NCBI GenBank assembly: GCA_964551015.1
Contig: CAZKBP010000014.1
Location: forward strand, 58,982-122,981
Length of the DNA stretch: 64,000 nt
From: CAZKBP01 sp964551015
Lineage (GTDB): Bacteria > Bacteroidota > Bacteroidia > Cytophagales > Microscillaceae
Direction: 5' to 3'
In this document: piece by piece, positions 16,757 to 27,300 of the stretch
Layout of the letters: the number at the start of each line of letters is the position of its first letter
How positions within the stretch are numbered: the stretch's first letter is position 1
Translations under genes and position numbers: made by a program
Notes under the pieces: model-generated
Told to the model about the DNA's origin: nothing
Database searches by the model: none
Seen by the model: the letters and a program-made list of their open reading frames with translations, nothing else

Positions 16757-17797
16757 TTATTGCCCAAACACCGTATTATGCTGTTCTTGTACCCGAATAA
16801 AAGTCGTACGCTTGGTTAATTCCTTCAAGCGGCTTGCGCCCACGTAGGTACAAGTAGAGCGGATACTACCCAGAATATCCTGAACGGTATCTTCTAAGGA
16901 GCCTTTGTAAGCCACTTTCACGGTTTTGCCCTCCGAAGCACGATAATCGGCCACCCCTCCGGCGTACTTATCCATGGCTGTTTCCGAACTCATTCCGTAG
17001 AAGATTTTGTATTTTTTACCATTTTCTTCCACCACTTCTCCACTTCCTTCATCGTGTCCGGCGAACATACCGCCGAGCATCACGAAGTCTGCACCCCCTC
17101 CAAAAGCCTTAGCCACATCTCCGGGGATCGCGCAGCCACCATCTGAAATGATCTGCCCTCCCAATCCGTGGGCGGCATCAGCGCATTCAATGATGGCTGA
17201 AAGCTGAGGGTAACCCACGCCTGTTTTCACGCGAGTAGTGCAAACCGAACCCGAACCGATGCCGACCTTGATCAAATCTGCTCCCGCCAGCAGTAACTCT
17301 TCCACCATTTCGCCTGTCACGACATTACCCGCCATGATGACTTTTTGAGGATATTTTTCGCGGGTGCGCTTTACAAAGCTCACGAAATGCTCCGAGTAGC
17401 CATTGGCTACATCAATACAAATAAATCTTAGATTGGGATGCTGCTCAAAGATTTGATCTAACTTTTGCGCGTCGCTGGCGCCAGTTCCAGTGCTAACCGC
17501 AACCCGCTCGATAATCTGTGGAGGCGTACTATCCATAAAGCCTTGCCAGTCTTTTAGAGAGTAATGCTTATGAATGGCGGTGAATAAATCGTGCTCCGCT
17601 AGCACGCGTGCCATCGCAAAATTGCCTACCGTATCCATATTAGCGGCCATGATGGGGACTCCATCCCATTCCGTAGCCGTGTGAAGGAATTTGAACTTTC
17701 GGTGAAGCGTTACATCTGCCCGTGATTTGAGGGTGGAGCGTTTGGGACGAATCATCACATCCTTAAAGCCTAATTTGATATCACTTTCTATGCGCAT
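16757..17797 (-). CDS. guaC: GMP reductase
   Basis: Predicted NADPH-dependent enzyme converting GMP to IMP in purine salvage. The 346-aa TIM barrel shows IMAANMDTVGNFAMA, GIGSGSVCTTRVKTGVGYPQ with the active-site Cys at residue 186 (the same number as in E. coli GuaC), ISDGGCAIPGDVAKAFGGGA and KIFYGMSSETAM. Lack of CBS domains and the GVGYPQ segment favour GMP reductase over IMP dehydrogenase. It is transcribed alone, converging on pssA. Confidence 0.95.
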   Translation of the reverse strand: MRIESDIKLGFKDVMIRPKRSTLKSRADVTLHRKFKFLHTATEWDGVPIMAANMDTVGNFAMARVLAEHDLFTAIHKHYSLKDWQGFMDSTPPQIIERVAVSTGTGASDAQKLDQIFEQHPNLRFICIDVANGYSEHFVSFVKRTREKYPQKVIMAGNVVTGEMVEELLLAGADLIKVGIGSGSVCTTRVKTGVGYPQLSAIIECADAAHGLGGQIISDGGCAIPGDVAKAFGGGADFVMLGGMFAGHDEGSGEVVEENGKKYKIFYGMSSETAMDKYAGGVADYRASEGKTVKVAYKGSLEDTVQDILGSIRSTCTYVGASRLKELTKRTTFIRVQEQHNTVFGQ

Positions 17798-19332
17798 AAT
17801 TTTTATTTTGAGCTAAAATCAAAGACTTTTTAATAATAGTCTAAATTTAGAGAACCTTAGCACAAAACGAATGATGCTCAAAGAAAAATCCTCTTTTTGG
17901 AAGAATTATAGGTAGCATCAAAGTCTGGCTCATTGACCTAAGAAGGGTAAGTTTTACTATAGAAAAATGCTTATAAGTTTGTAAAGAAATAAGTGCACTC
18001 TCAAAAAAATGTGTATTTATACTAAGAACTAAGTATAAATGGTACAAGCCCAAAATACTAACGTAACACGCTTACACAATAAAAAAAGTGTATTTAAAGA
18101 AGTAAAAGGGCATTTTATCCACTCAGAAGACTCTTCTAGCAAAAAAAAATAATAAATGTTTGTCTAACAGTCCAAAAATTATTACATTGCAAGTGCAAAA
18201 AGGCTTCAACCCCCTGCGTTAAATTTCATATTCCACATCTCTTATCATAGGTTTTCCCTAGTTCTCTGTCAATACGACTGAGCGAGATAAATCTGTGATC
18301 TTAACAAGAGATAGGAGTTGGAAAATATTACTTGAGTAACAACCAATTACATGCGTCGTGTTGATGGATAAACGCTCTAATGAAAAAACACTTGGGAATT
18401 GAGTGGACGATCAGAGTATATCAGCATCATAATTTAACTTATACGTTTATTTTCAAAGCCTCTACTTGCCATTTCGGGTAGATTGTGTATGCTTTTTCAT
18501 TCCTGATTAAGTACAGGAGATCAAGTAAGTAAAGGCTCTAGCCTAGCGATATAAACGCTCCTCTTCCCTTGAACATTTTGACATAAGGAGATTCATGTTT
18601 TAAAGACATTACTTCAAAAATATGTATCTGTATCAGGCATCCTAGATTTACTGTTTCTAGTGATATTGTGAATAATTGCTTATGTGAAGGCAAGAACAGC
18701 CAAACATAAAAGATAGAAAAACTAGTTAAAAAGTATAAAATAACGAAAAACATACTCCTGTAAAAATTACTCATATATTCTAACTTTTGATAATAAAACT
18801 CGTAGTTGAATATGACTAATGGTACTTCAAAAAGTGAAAAACCTATAAAAAATATTATAATATTGATAAATGAGTAAAAAATTACAAAATTATTGCAATG
18901 TAACTTAATTTATTATAGCTTGCGAAAAGATAGCAAAACATAGACAATATTGCCTTAAGTGTAAAAAGCTACACTTATCAAGAAAATGGCAAAAATGTTA
19001 GTTTAGTCTTAAATCATCAACCATCTTCCTTCGACCTTACTCATCAAGTAAATTGCGTTAAGCGATAGAGTGAACTACTCTTTATTAAACAGAAGTGACA
19101 TCTTCGACCCTCATTTAAAATCCGAAAAACACAATTGACGGCGGTTTATCGTCTTATCTGGCGATCTATCTAATTTCAACGAGACAAATAAGTCCCGACA
19201 GGAGAGCTATGTCTTACCGATTGCAAATAGAAGATAAACCTCCTTTTAGCACATTCCTCAGAGATTTAGCCTCCGAGGAGCTATGATGCTATGTGAATCA
19301 TTGTACTGTATTTAACTTAATCAAACCCTTCA
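17798..19332. other. 1.5-kb AT-rich intergenic region upstream of the giant secreted genes
   Basis: No convincing gene is seen. A perfect inverted repeat ATTTATACT/AGTATAAAT with an 8-nt loop lies at 18015-18040 and a perfect 14-bp palindrome AATATTATAATATT at 18851-18864. A 78-codon reverse frame (18538-18774) with a hydrophobic start is the best coding candidate but has AT-driven composition and no other support. The region presumably contains the promoter and control sites of the giant gene at 19333; it is the longest gene-free stretch in the window. Confidence 0.5.
18015..18040. repeat. Perfect 9-bp inverted repeat in the long gap
   Basis: ATTTATACT (18015-18023) and its exact reverse complement AGTATAAAT (18032-18040) flank an 8-nt spacer. 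It lies about 220 bp upstream of guaC and 1.3 kb from the giant gene. It could be an operator or a small RNA hairpin; there is no T-run suggesting termination. Confidence 0.3.
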
Positions 19333-22300
19333 ATGAAAAGATCAAATACCACCAAAATTCGGAAGACTCCGAGTAGCCCGCTCTGGCTCTATGCTTGGCT
19401 GGGGCGAGTAGTCAGTATCTGCTGGATACTGACCTTGTTTAGCTTAAGCCAACGTGTAGAGGCACAGTCCTTTCCCTTTAAGGAGAGACAAATCAGCAAT
19501 GTGGTCAATAGTGGAACGGCTCTACAGTTCGGCCCTGACGGACGCTTGTACGTGGCCGAGCGTAGCGGAGCCATCAAGATTTTCACGATAGCACTCAACA
19601 GCTCTGACACCACGTATTTTGTTACAGATACGGAAACCTTGAACTTTGTCAAGACCATTCCTAACCATGATGACGACGGAAGCCCCTGCGGAACTATTGG
19701 AAATACAGGAGGCTGTGATTCTCGTCAGGTAACGGGAATTAAAGTAGTAGGCACAGCCGCTAACCCCGTGGTTTATGTTTCTTCCAGCGACTTCCGTGTA
19801 GGAGCAGGGAACAACAACGGAGATATTAACTTGGATACCAACTCGGGTGTGATTACACGCCTGACCTGGAACGGTAGTTCTTGGGAGGTAGTAGACATTG
19901 TACGTGGCTTGCCTCGCTCCGAAGAAAACCATGCTACCAACGGGTTGGAATTCGTGAATATCGGCGGCGATGATTACCTGATTGTATGTAGTGGAGGATT
20001 TACCAACGCGGGTTCTCCCTCTAATAACTTTGCCTTTATTACAGAATATGCGCTCTCGGGAGCCGTTTTGGCTGTCAACTTAAATGAACTAAATGCTCTG
20101 GGCGTGAAGACCGACCCAAATTCTGGTCGTCAATACATTTACGATATGCCTACTTTGGATGACCCCACTCGCCGCAATGTGGATGCGGAAGGATTCCCAG
20201 CCTCCGAAGATCCAAATGACCCCGACTACTCTCCTATTGATGAGAATGATCCCTGGGGCGGAAACGACGGCCTGAATCAATCTAAATTAGTAGTTGATTC
20301 CCCCGTGAAGATGTTCTCCCCAGGCTACCGCAATACTTATGATCTAGTGGTTACGCAAAGTGGAGCCGTGTACGTGACGGACAACGGAGCCAACGGTGGT
20401 TGGGGAGGTTTCCCAGAAAACGAAGGCACTCCTCAGGTCAACAATAACTTCCGCCCGGGCGAGCCAGGAAGCGATAATGATGATGGCGATGAACCAAAGG
20501 TCAATAATCAAGACCATTTGAACCTGGTTACTACCAATATCCAAAATTACACATTCAACAGCGTGTACGGCGGGCATCCCTGTCCCATCCGAGCCAATGC
20601 AAATGCGGGACTTTACACTATCGGGGATCACACCGTCGCTGGTGGTTATTTCCGTACCAAAATATACGATCCCAACTCGAGCGATCCCGAGGCGGCTGAT
20701 TCCACCCGTGCATTACCCGTCGACTGGCCTCCCGTTGATCCTTCCTTGATTAACGTGGATAATGCTGATTATAGAAGTCCTGAATTGAATAACAGTACGG
20801 GACTACCTTCTGGTAATCCTGATGGAACCCAAGACATTATCATTGTAGAATGGAACAAGAATACCAATGCCATTGCCGAGTACACGGCTTCTAACTTCGA
20901 CGGGGGATTGCAAGGAGACTTGATCGCCGGGCAGAACGGGGGTAATATTTGGCGTGTAGATATTGACCCAAGCACAGGCGATGCCATTGCTCCTAACCCC
21001 AATGATCCTGATAATAAGTATTCCACTCTATCTTCAGGTATTTCGGGAAATCCACTCGGGCTTACCTGTCAGGGAGATAACGATATTTTCCCCGGTACCA
21101 TTTGGATCGCGAATTTTAATCAGAATGACATCATCATCCTAGTACCAGACGATGTCAGTGGCTGTATCGAGCCGGGTGAAGAAGGCTACGACCCCTTGGC
21201 CGATTATGATAATGATGGTTATACCAACCAAGACGAAGAAGATAACGGAACTGACCCCTGCAACGGGGCCTTGGCTCCCGTGAATTTTGATAGCGATCAA
21301 GAAGGAGCCAATAAAGTATCTGACCTGAACGATAATGATGACGACAACGACGGTATTCTCGATGTGAATGACCCGCTCCAAATCGGAGAACCCTATGATA
21401 TTCCAGTGTTCAATGGCTTTCGCTCCGACGAAGCTCCTTTTGCCGGGCTTCAAAGTACAGGAATGACCGGGGTGATGAACAACGGGGTAGCCATACCTGG
21501 CACCAATGGTAGCCAAGACTGGAGGGCTGTCCTCCCCGCCTCGGATATACCAGGAGGTACCTCGGGTATTTATACTTTTGATCCGGTAGCCCCGGGTGAT
21601 GCTTTGACCAATAATCAGCAGCAAGGTTATCAATTTGGCGTAAATGCCTCTACCAGTACAGGTGTTTTCACCGTGGAAGGTGCCATATCCACTACGGACG
21701 TTCCTAATGCCCAGCAATCTTTTGGTATTTTTATCGGCGATGGTTTTCAAGATAATTATCTCAAAATAGTAAGAACGAACGGTAACACGATTGCCGTGCA
21801 GGGAGAAAACGCTGGAATTGCCATTAATAATCTACCCAGTGTAAACGCGGGAAATCTACCGGGTGGAACCAATCTCTACTTCGTGGTTAATCCCATCAAC
21901 GGTACGGTGCAAGCACAATACTCGACCGAGAACACGCCGCGAACTAACGTGGGCGGTCCTATTTCGGTTTCGGGTTCACTATTGCAGTGTATCCAGAATG
22001 CTAACAAGCCCCTGATCATAGGGATCATCGCCAATGACAGCGACCCCAATGATCAATTTGTCGTGAATTACGATTTCATTAATGTTTTTGATAGTAATCC
22101 CTTCGTGAGTCAAGAGTTGCCTGATCTACAAAAGTCCGTTGATGCCAATAGCGACCAAATCGATCTGGATCAGTTCTTTGGTGATGACGAGGGAGCCAAC
22201 AACCTCACTTACGAGGCAAGCTCTAGTGATCCTGATATCACGGTTAGCGTGAATGACAATATTCTCACCATCAATTATCCTAGTACTCCTGATAACGCCA

Positions 22301-24228
22301 CCATCACGGTAACGGCTACTGACGCCGGAACCGCCAGCGTGAGCCAAAGCTTCCAAGTAAGCGTGAGCGATGAGCCAGACGTGGTGGTTCGGATCAATTC
22401 GGGCGGTAGTGCCTACACGGATGTAGCTGGGAACTCTTGGGTGGCTGACACGCCCTTCTTGGATGGAAGCATTAATTCCAATGCTTATACGAATGGTACA
22501 ATTCAGAATACGGATATCCTCAACACGCAGGATGATGAAATCTACAAAACTGAGCGTAGTGGATCTAACGGTTGGATCTACAATATCCCTGTACCCGAAG
22601 CTGGAACTTATCAGGTTAACCTACACTTCGCAGAGATTTTCTTCGGGGTGCACGGAAGCGGAACTAACAACGGAAACCCCGGGGCTCGTGTTTTCACGAT
22701 TACCGCCGAGGGAAGCCCACTCGTAGCAAACTACGATATCATCGTTGAAGCGGGTGCTCCTGCTACCGCCATTATTGAGATGGGCAATGTGCAGGTAAAT
22801 GATGGCCTCTTGACGCTCGTCGGAACGGCCTCGACCAATCAACCCAAAGTGTCTGGAATTGAAGTATTCCTTGTTAGTGGAGGAGGAACCCCAGAAACCC
22901 CGATCTCCGTAACCCCGCTGACCAACCAAACCAATACCGAGGGAGAAGAGATCGCCGACGTACAGATCACCGCCAGTGGTGGAGACGGTAACTTGGACTA
23001 CGAGGCCACGGGATTACCTCCTGGATTGGACATCGAGCCTACCTTGGGTTTCATCTTCGGAACCATCGACGGCAACGCGGCAACCAATAGCCCCTATCAG
23101 GTTACCATTACCGTGGACGACTCGGATCAGAACCCTAACGATGTAGAAACTTTCAACTTCCAGTGGACAGTCAATGACGCGGTCACTATCAATCCTAACC
23201 CGGGTGATATCATCTATCGGGTCAATGCCGGTGGATCGCTTATCACTGATAACCCCACAAGTTGGGAAGCAGATCAGGCTGCCACGGGTGGTAACGCCAA
23301 CGGGCAAGCCGACCCAGGGATTCCTTCCCCCTTCGTGAATAGTGATGTCAACGATATAACTTTCGGGGTCAACCTGAATGGTCTTATCAACAATACAGGC
23401 TATCCGAATGCCATCTTCGCCACGGAGCGTTACAGTAACTTCCCCAATACCGCTAATCCTAATCAGCCGGGTATGCAATGGGACTTCCCGGTACCCAACG
23501 GAGAGTACACTGTAAATCTGCTTTTCGCCGAGGTATGGCCAAACATCTCAAGCGGAGGCCCCAGAATCTTTGACGTGGAGATAGAAGGTCAATTAGTAAT
23601 TGATGATCTGAACCAAGAAACAGACTACGGGTTTAACACGGCCGCCGTGGAGAGCTTCAATGTAACCGTAACGGACGGGAACATAGACATTGACTTTATC
23701 AAAGGAGTAGAAAATCCCAATATCAAAGGAATTGAGATTATTGCCGGAAGCACTACTCCCACCGAAGCTAGCCTTACTGGGAACTTTACACTCCAAGGAC
23801 GTGACCAGTACGACGTGCCACTAAGCGTAAAGCTCTACCCGGTGGGAGAAACAGCCACACCTGCTTATGAATTCACCCCCACGGGAACCGCCGGAGGGCA
23901 ATTCACCATCACGGGTGTAGTTCCCGGGACTTATCAGGTAGCCGTGAAGCACGCCAACTACCTGCAAGTGGTACAAACCATCACGATGATTGACGGGAAT
24001 AATACCGCCACTTTTGGAGAGCTAAAAGCCGGAGATGCAGACGGGGATAACTTTGTTACCGCCCTTGATTTCTCTGTTTTAGTAGCTGCTTTTAATACGC
24101 AAGCATCAGATACGAACTACAACGTGGGAGCTGACTTTGATGGAGACGGCTTCGTTACTGCCCTTGACTTCTCTTTGCTGGTCTCTAGTTTCAATACGGC
24201 TGGAGAAGAACCTCAAGCACAAGAATAA
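19333..24228 (+). CDS. Giant secreted protein: beta-propeller, two malectin-like domains, C-terminal dockerin-like module
   Basis: A 1631-aa exported protein. A signal peptide with a long basic N-region ends near residue 45 (SQRVEAQ). Residues about 46-600 look like a sugar-dehydrogenase-type beta-propeller (LQFGPDGRLYVAERSG). Residues 624-685 are Asp-rich thrombospondin-3-like calcium repeats (DYDNDGYTNQDEEDNG). About 687-920 is lectin-like, followed by an Ig-like domain. Malectin-like domains lie at about 1018-1175 (YQVNLHFAEIFFG) and 1292-1473 (YTVNLLFAEVWP), separated by a putative-Ig domain (ATGLPPGLDI). A small carboxypeptidase-regulatory-like fold (about 1477-1560) precedes a duplicated dockerin-like motif, DADGDNFVTALDFSVL and DFDGDGFVTALDFSLL (about 1567-1624). 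There is no T9SS sorting domain, unlike the next gene. Catalytic activity is uncertain; carbohydrate binding is likely. Confidence 0.85.
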   Translation: MKRSNTTKIRKTPSSPLWLYAWLGRVVSICWILTLFSLSQRVEAQSFPFKERQISNVVNSGTALQFGPDGRLYVAERSGAIKIFTIALNSSDTTYFVTDTETLNFVKTIPNHDDDGSPCGTIGNTGGCDSRQVTGIKVVGTAANPVVYVSSSDFRVGAGNNNGDINLDTNSGVITRLTWNGSSWEVVDIVRGLPRSEENHATNGLEFVNIGGDDYLIVCSGGFTNAGSPSNNFAFITEYALSGAVLAVNLNELNALGVKTDPNSGRQYIYDMPTLDDPTRRNVDAEGFPASEDPNDPDYSPIDENDPWGGNDGLNQSKLVVDSPVKMFSPGYRNTYDLVVTQSGAVYVTDNGANGGWGGFPENEGTPQVNNNFRPGEPGSDNDDGDEPKVNNQDHLNLVTTNIQNYTFNSVYGGHPCPIRANANAGLYTIGDHTVAGGYFRTKIYDPNSSDPEAADSTRALPVDWPPVDPSLINVDNADYRSPELNNSTGLPSGNPDGTQDIIIVEWNKNTNAIAEYTASNFDGGLQGDLIAGQNGGNIWRVDIDPSTGDAIAPNPNDPDNKYSTLSSGISGNPLGLTCQGDNDIFPGTIWIANFNQNDIIILVPDDVSGCIEPGEEGYDPLADYDNDGYTNQDEEDNGTDPCNGALAPVNFDSDQEGANKVSDLNDNDDDNDGILDVNDPLQIGEPYDIPVFNGFRSDEAPFAGLQSTGMTGVMNNGVAIPGTNGSQDWRAVLPASDIPGGTSGIYTFDPVAPGDALTNNQQQGYQFGVNASTSTGVFTVEGAISTTDVPNAQQSFGIFIGDGFQDNYLKIVRTNGNTIAVQGENAGIAINNLPSVNAGNLPGGTNLYFVVNPINGTVQAQYSTENTPRTNVGGPISVSGSLLQCIQNANKPLIIGIIANDSDPNDQFVVNYDFINVFDSNPFVSQELPDLQKSVDANSDQIDLDQFFGDDEGANNLTYEASSSDPDITVSVNDNILTINYPSTPDNATITVTATDAGTASVSQSFQVSVSDEPDVVVRINSGGSAYTDVAGNSWVADTPFLDGSINSNAYTNGTIQNTDILNTQDDEIYKTERSGSNGWIYNIPVPEAGTYQVNLHFAEIFFGVHGSGTNNGNPGARVFTITAEGSPLVANYDIIVEAGAPATAIIEMGNVQVNDGLLTLVGTASTNQPKVSGIEVFLVSGGGTPETPISVTPLTNQTNTEGEEIADVQITASGGDGNLDYEATGLPPGLDIEPTLGFIFGTIDGNAATNSPYQVTITVDDSDQNPNDVETFNFQWTVNDAVTINPNPGDIIYRVNAGGSLITDNPTSWEADQAATGGNANGQADPGIPSPFVNSDVNDITFGVNLNGLINNTGYPNAIFATERYSNFPNTANPNQPGMQWDFPVPNGEYTVNLLFAEVWPNISSGGPRIFDVEIEGQLVIDDLNQETDYGFNTAAVESFNVTVTDGNIDIDFIKGVENPNIKGIEIIAGSTTPTEASLTGNFTLQGRDQYDVPLSVKLYPVGETATPAYEFTPTGTAGGQFTITGVVPGTYQVAVKHANYLQVVQTITMIDGNNTATFGELKAGDADGDNFVTALDFSVLVAAFNTQASDTNYNVGADFDGDGFVTALDFSLLVSSFNTAGEEPQAQE

Positions 24229-24244
24229 ATACGGGAAGAGAGCC

Positions 24245-24273
24245 GTGTACTTGCCCTCTTGGGGCAAGTACAT
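24245..24273 (+). promoter_or_regulatory. Strong inter-gene hairpin between the two giant genes
   Basis: Sixteen bases after the stop of the 1631-aa gene, TGTACTTGCCC and GGGCAAGTACA form an 11-bp perfect stem with a 5-nt loop, extended by one G-T pair. The downstream bases (TCTCTTTC) are not a clean T-run. It could be a leaky terminator or an mRNA-stability element setting the expression ratio of the two genes; the next gene starts 62 bp beyond. Confidence 0.5.
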
Positions 24274-24335
24274 CTCTTTCAACCCAACCTTAAATCCATA
24301 CACTCTTAATTTTCAATTAACCAAACAAACAAATT

Positions 24336-27300
24336 ATGTTTAACTTAACCAAACACCAGACCAGCGATGGGTGGTATAGCCGATTCCGGCGATACCTCTG
24401 GCCCCTGGTCTTTCTGATGGTACTCCTTCCGATGCTCACGCACGGGCAGGGTACCGTTGATTTAGTTTTCAACCCCTCTAACTCGATAGTAGAAGCAGGG
24501 GATGTATTCAATGTTACCATTGAAGTACAGGCAGGAGATCAGCTCGTTGATTTGGCTCAGATTCACGTCAACTTTGATAAAGACGTGTTACAAGTTGTCA
24601 GCCTGACCCCTGGAAATACCTTGCAAAATCTAATCGGACCAGCATCGAGTAATGATCTTGGAACGATTGATTACGCTGGCAATGTAACTCTGCCAATTCC
24701 AGGACAACCGGCTATTTTCCCAAGTGGGACTTTTGACCTGCTTACCATTGAGTTTCAGGCACTGGCTGATGGAAATACGAGTTTAGCTTTTCAGGATGTT
24801 TTCCCTCGTGCTACGATTGTAACTGGACAAGAGGCTTCGGGAGGAAGTGCTGGAAACGTATTAAACGAAGCCGTAGACGGCAGCGTAACGGTGGGCACCA
24901 CCACCATACCGCTCACGGAGCTGTATATCAATGCCGGGGGTAATAATGCTGGCAGCACGGTCAACAATGCACCCAATGTAGCCGGAGATCTTGTAAGCTT
25001 CCAACCCGGAGCCGCTTTCTTTACCAATGCAAACTCCTTTGGAACGACAAACAATAACAGTAACAATGCTGCCGACATCAACGGCTTGATTGGTGCTTTT
25101 GAAGATATCTTCCAACAAGAATTCTTCGCGCAGGGCGAGAGTGATTTGCTCTTTGCGGCAGAGATTACGAATGGTACTTACACGGTAGATATTTATCTGG
25201 CCGAGGCCTTCTTGGGGGTCTCCGGTAGTAATAATGCTCAAAATAATGCCATTGCCGGGGCTCGTATATTTGATATCGAGATCGAGGGAAGCTTGGTAGA
25301 AGATGACCTAGACCTCTTTGCTCGCTTCGGACCCGCTAATCCCGCCATCCTGAGCTTTCCCGTGGAAGTGACGGACGGAACGCTGAACATTGCCTTCCTA
25401 GATCAGGGAGCCGAGAATCCTAAGGTCAACGCCATCGCGATTCGCCCTGGAAATCAGGCAGGTATTACTTTTCCTACCCTAGCGGCTATTAGTGATGTAA
25501 ACATCACCGCAAACGAGACAGAAACCATCGATCTCAGCGCGAATGATCAAGATGGATTTGCTTTTATCGTGACCAATACGAGCGGAGTAGTTCAGGGCGA
25601 TCAAAATTTCGTGTCTCTAAATGGCTCTCAACTCGTCATTAACCCCAACGGAGGCAATGTGGGAGAGTATATCGTAACGGCTTCTGTGTTTAATGGCCAA
25701 GGTGGATCGGCAGCTCAGTCTTTCAATCTAACCATCACCGAGCCAGTCGTCGTGGTGAATGATCCTCCTAGTATAACTGAGGTAACGGATCAGGAAGTTG
25801 AATTAGGTAATTTCCTGTTGCTTGACTTTTTGGTAACGGATGATGATAACACCACCATTACCTTTGAGTTAATAGATCCTAACAATTCTTTGGTAGATGT
25901 ATCTGCTTTCTTTACCGATAATGGAGATAATACTGCTGCTTTTAACTGGAATACCGCCAATTTTGATCCGGGCGTCTATACGGCAACCATTACGGCTTCG
26001 GATAATACGAATGCTCCGGCTACCGAGACTTTCCAGATCAACGTTTTTGAAGATTTTGATTCTCCGGTAGAAACGGTTCCGGTAATCGCTGATTTCGCGC
26101 TCACGCCGCTGGCCGAGGGAGAAACCCTGACTGTTCCCCTAAGCATCCTGGATGCCGACGGTGATGACCTAACCGTAACCATTACCTCGGTTTCTAACGA
26201 GCCGCAATTACTTCAATCCACGGCTCCTAATAATAATAATAATCAGGTTGACCCCTTTCCTACGGATGCGAGCGGTTTCCTCAATGAGGAAAATATCAAT
26301 GAAACCCCTGGTTCTTACAGCTCCAACCTAGTCTTTACCCCTATTTTCGGAGATGGTGGCGGAGCCGATGGTGATGGAAGTGGTTCTTACACGATCACTG
26401 TGCAGGTAGAAGATCAGGATGGAAATACCATTACCGAAACCTTTGATCTAACGGTCAGCGATGTGCCGCAGCCCATTGCCGCCAGCGGAACGACCCGTGT
26501 TGAAGCGGAGTCTTTTGATAATCAAGGACCTGCCAATAACGGATCTGGTAACAACGGAATCGGAGTAGAGGTTAATGATCCTGGAGTTACTAATATTGGT
26601 TTTACGAACAATGGTGATTTCATTGAATATGAAATCAACGTGACCCAAGCAGGTACTTATTTGTTTGAGTTCGCGATTGCTAAGAATAACGGAATCGATG
26701 GAAATTTAGTAATCAACAACGGGGCTGCTACCATTGCTATCAATGATGGCACGGGCGCTTGGCAAACGTATGACACCACGAGCTACAACGCGGAATTAAC
26801 CCTTAACGCTGGCCCTCAGACGCTAAGACTCGATGTAGAAAGTAATGCCACTGGCTTCCTCTTCAACATCGACTACTTTGATATTACTCCCGTGGAGGCT
26901 CCTGTAAACGTAGCTCCAATTGCTGCTTTCACGGCCAACCCTACCAGCGGTACGGCTCCTTTGGGCGTGAGCTTTGATGCCTCGGCCTCCTCAGATGAAG
27001 ATGGCACGATTGCTAGCTACGCTTGGGACTTTGGCGATGGTAATACCGTTACGCTTCAAGCCGACACCGCCAGTAATGTTTATACTACGGCGGGTACCTA
27101 CACGGCAACCCTCACCGTTACCGACGATGATGGCGCAGTGGGTACGGCTACCCAGACTATCACCGTGGAAGCCGCCGCCGTGAACAACCCTCCCGTCATC
27201 GCTTCTATCGCGGATGTAAGCGAAGATGAAGGGGCCACGGTAAGTGTAAGTGTGAGTGCTACTGACACGGATGATTTTGAAGATGACATTACTTTAAGTA

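Noticed and set aside
18538..18774. 78-codon reverse frame with hydrophobic N-terminus
   Set aside because: AT-driven hydrophobicity, no conserved motif and no neighbouring support; kept only as a note in the gap.
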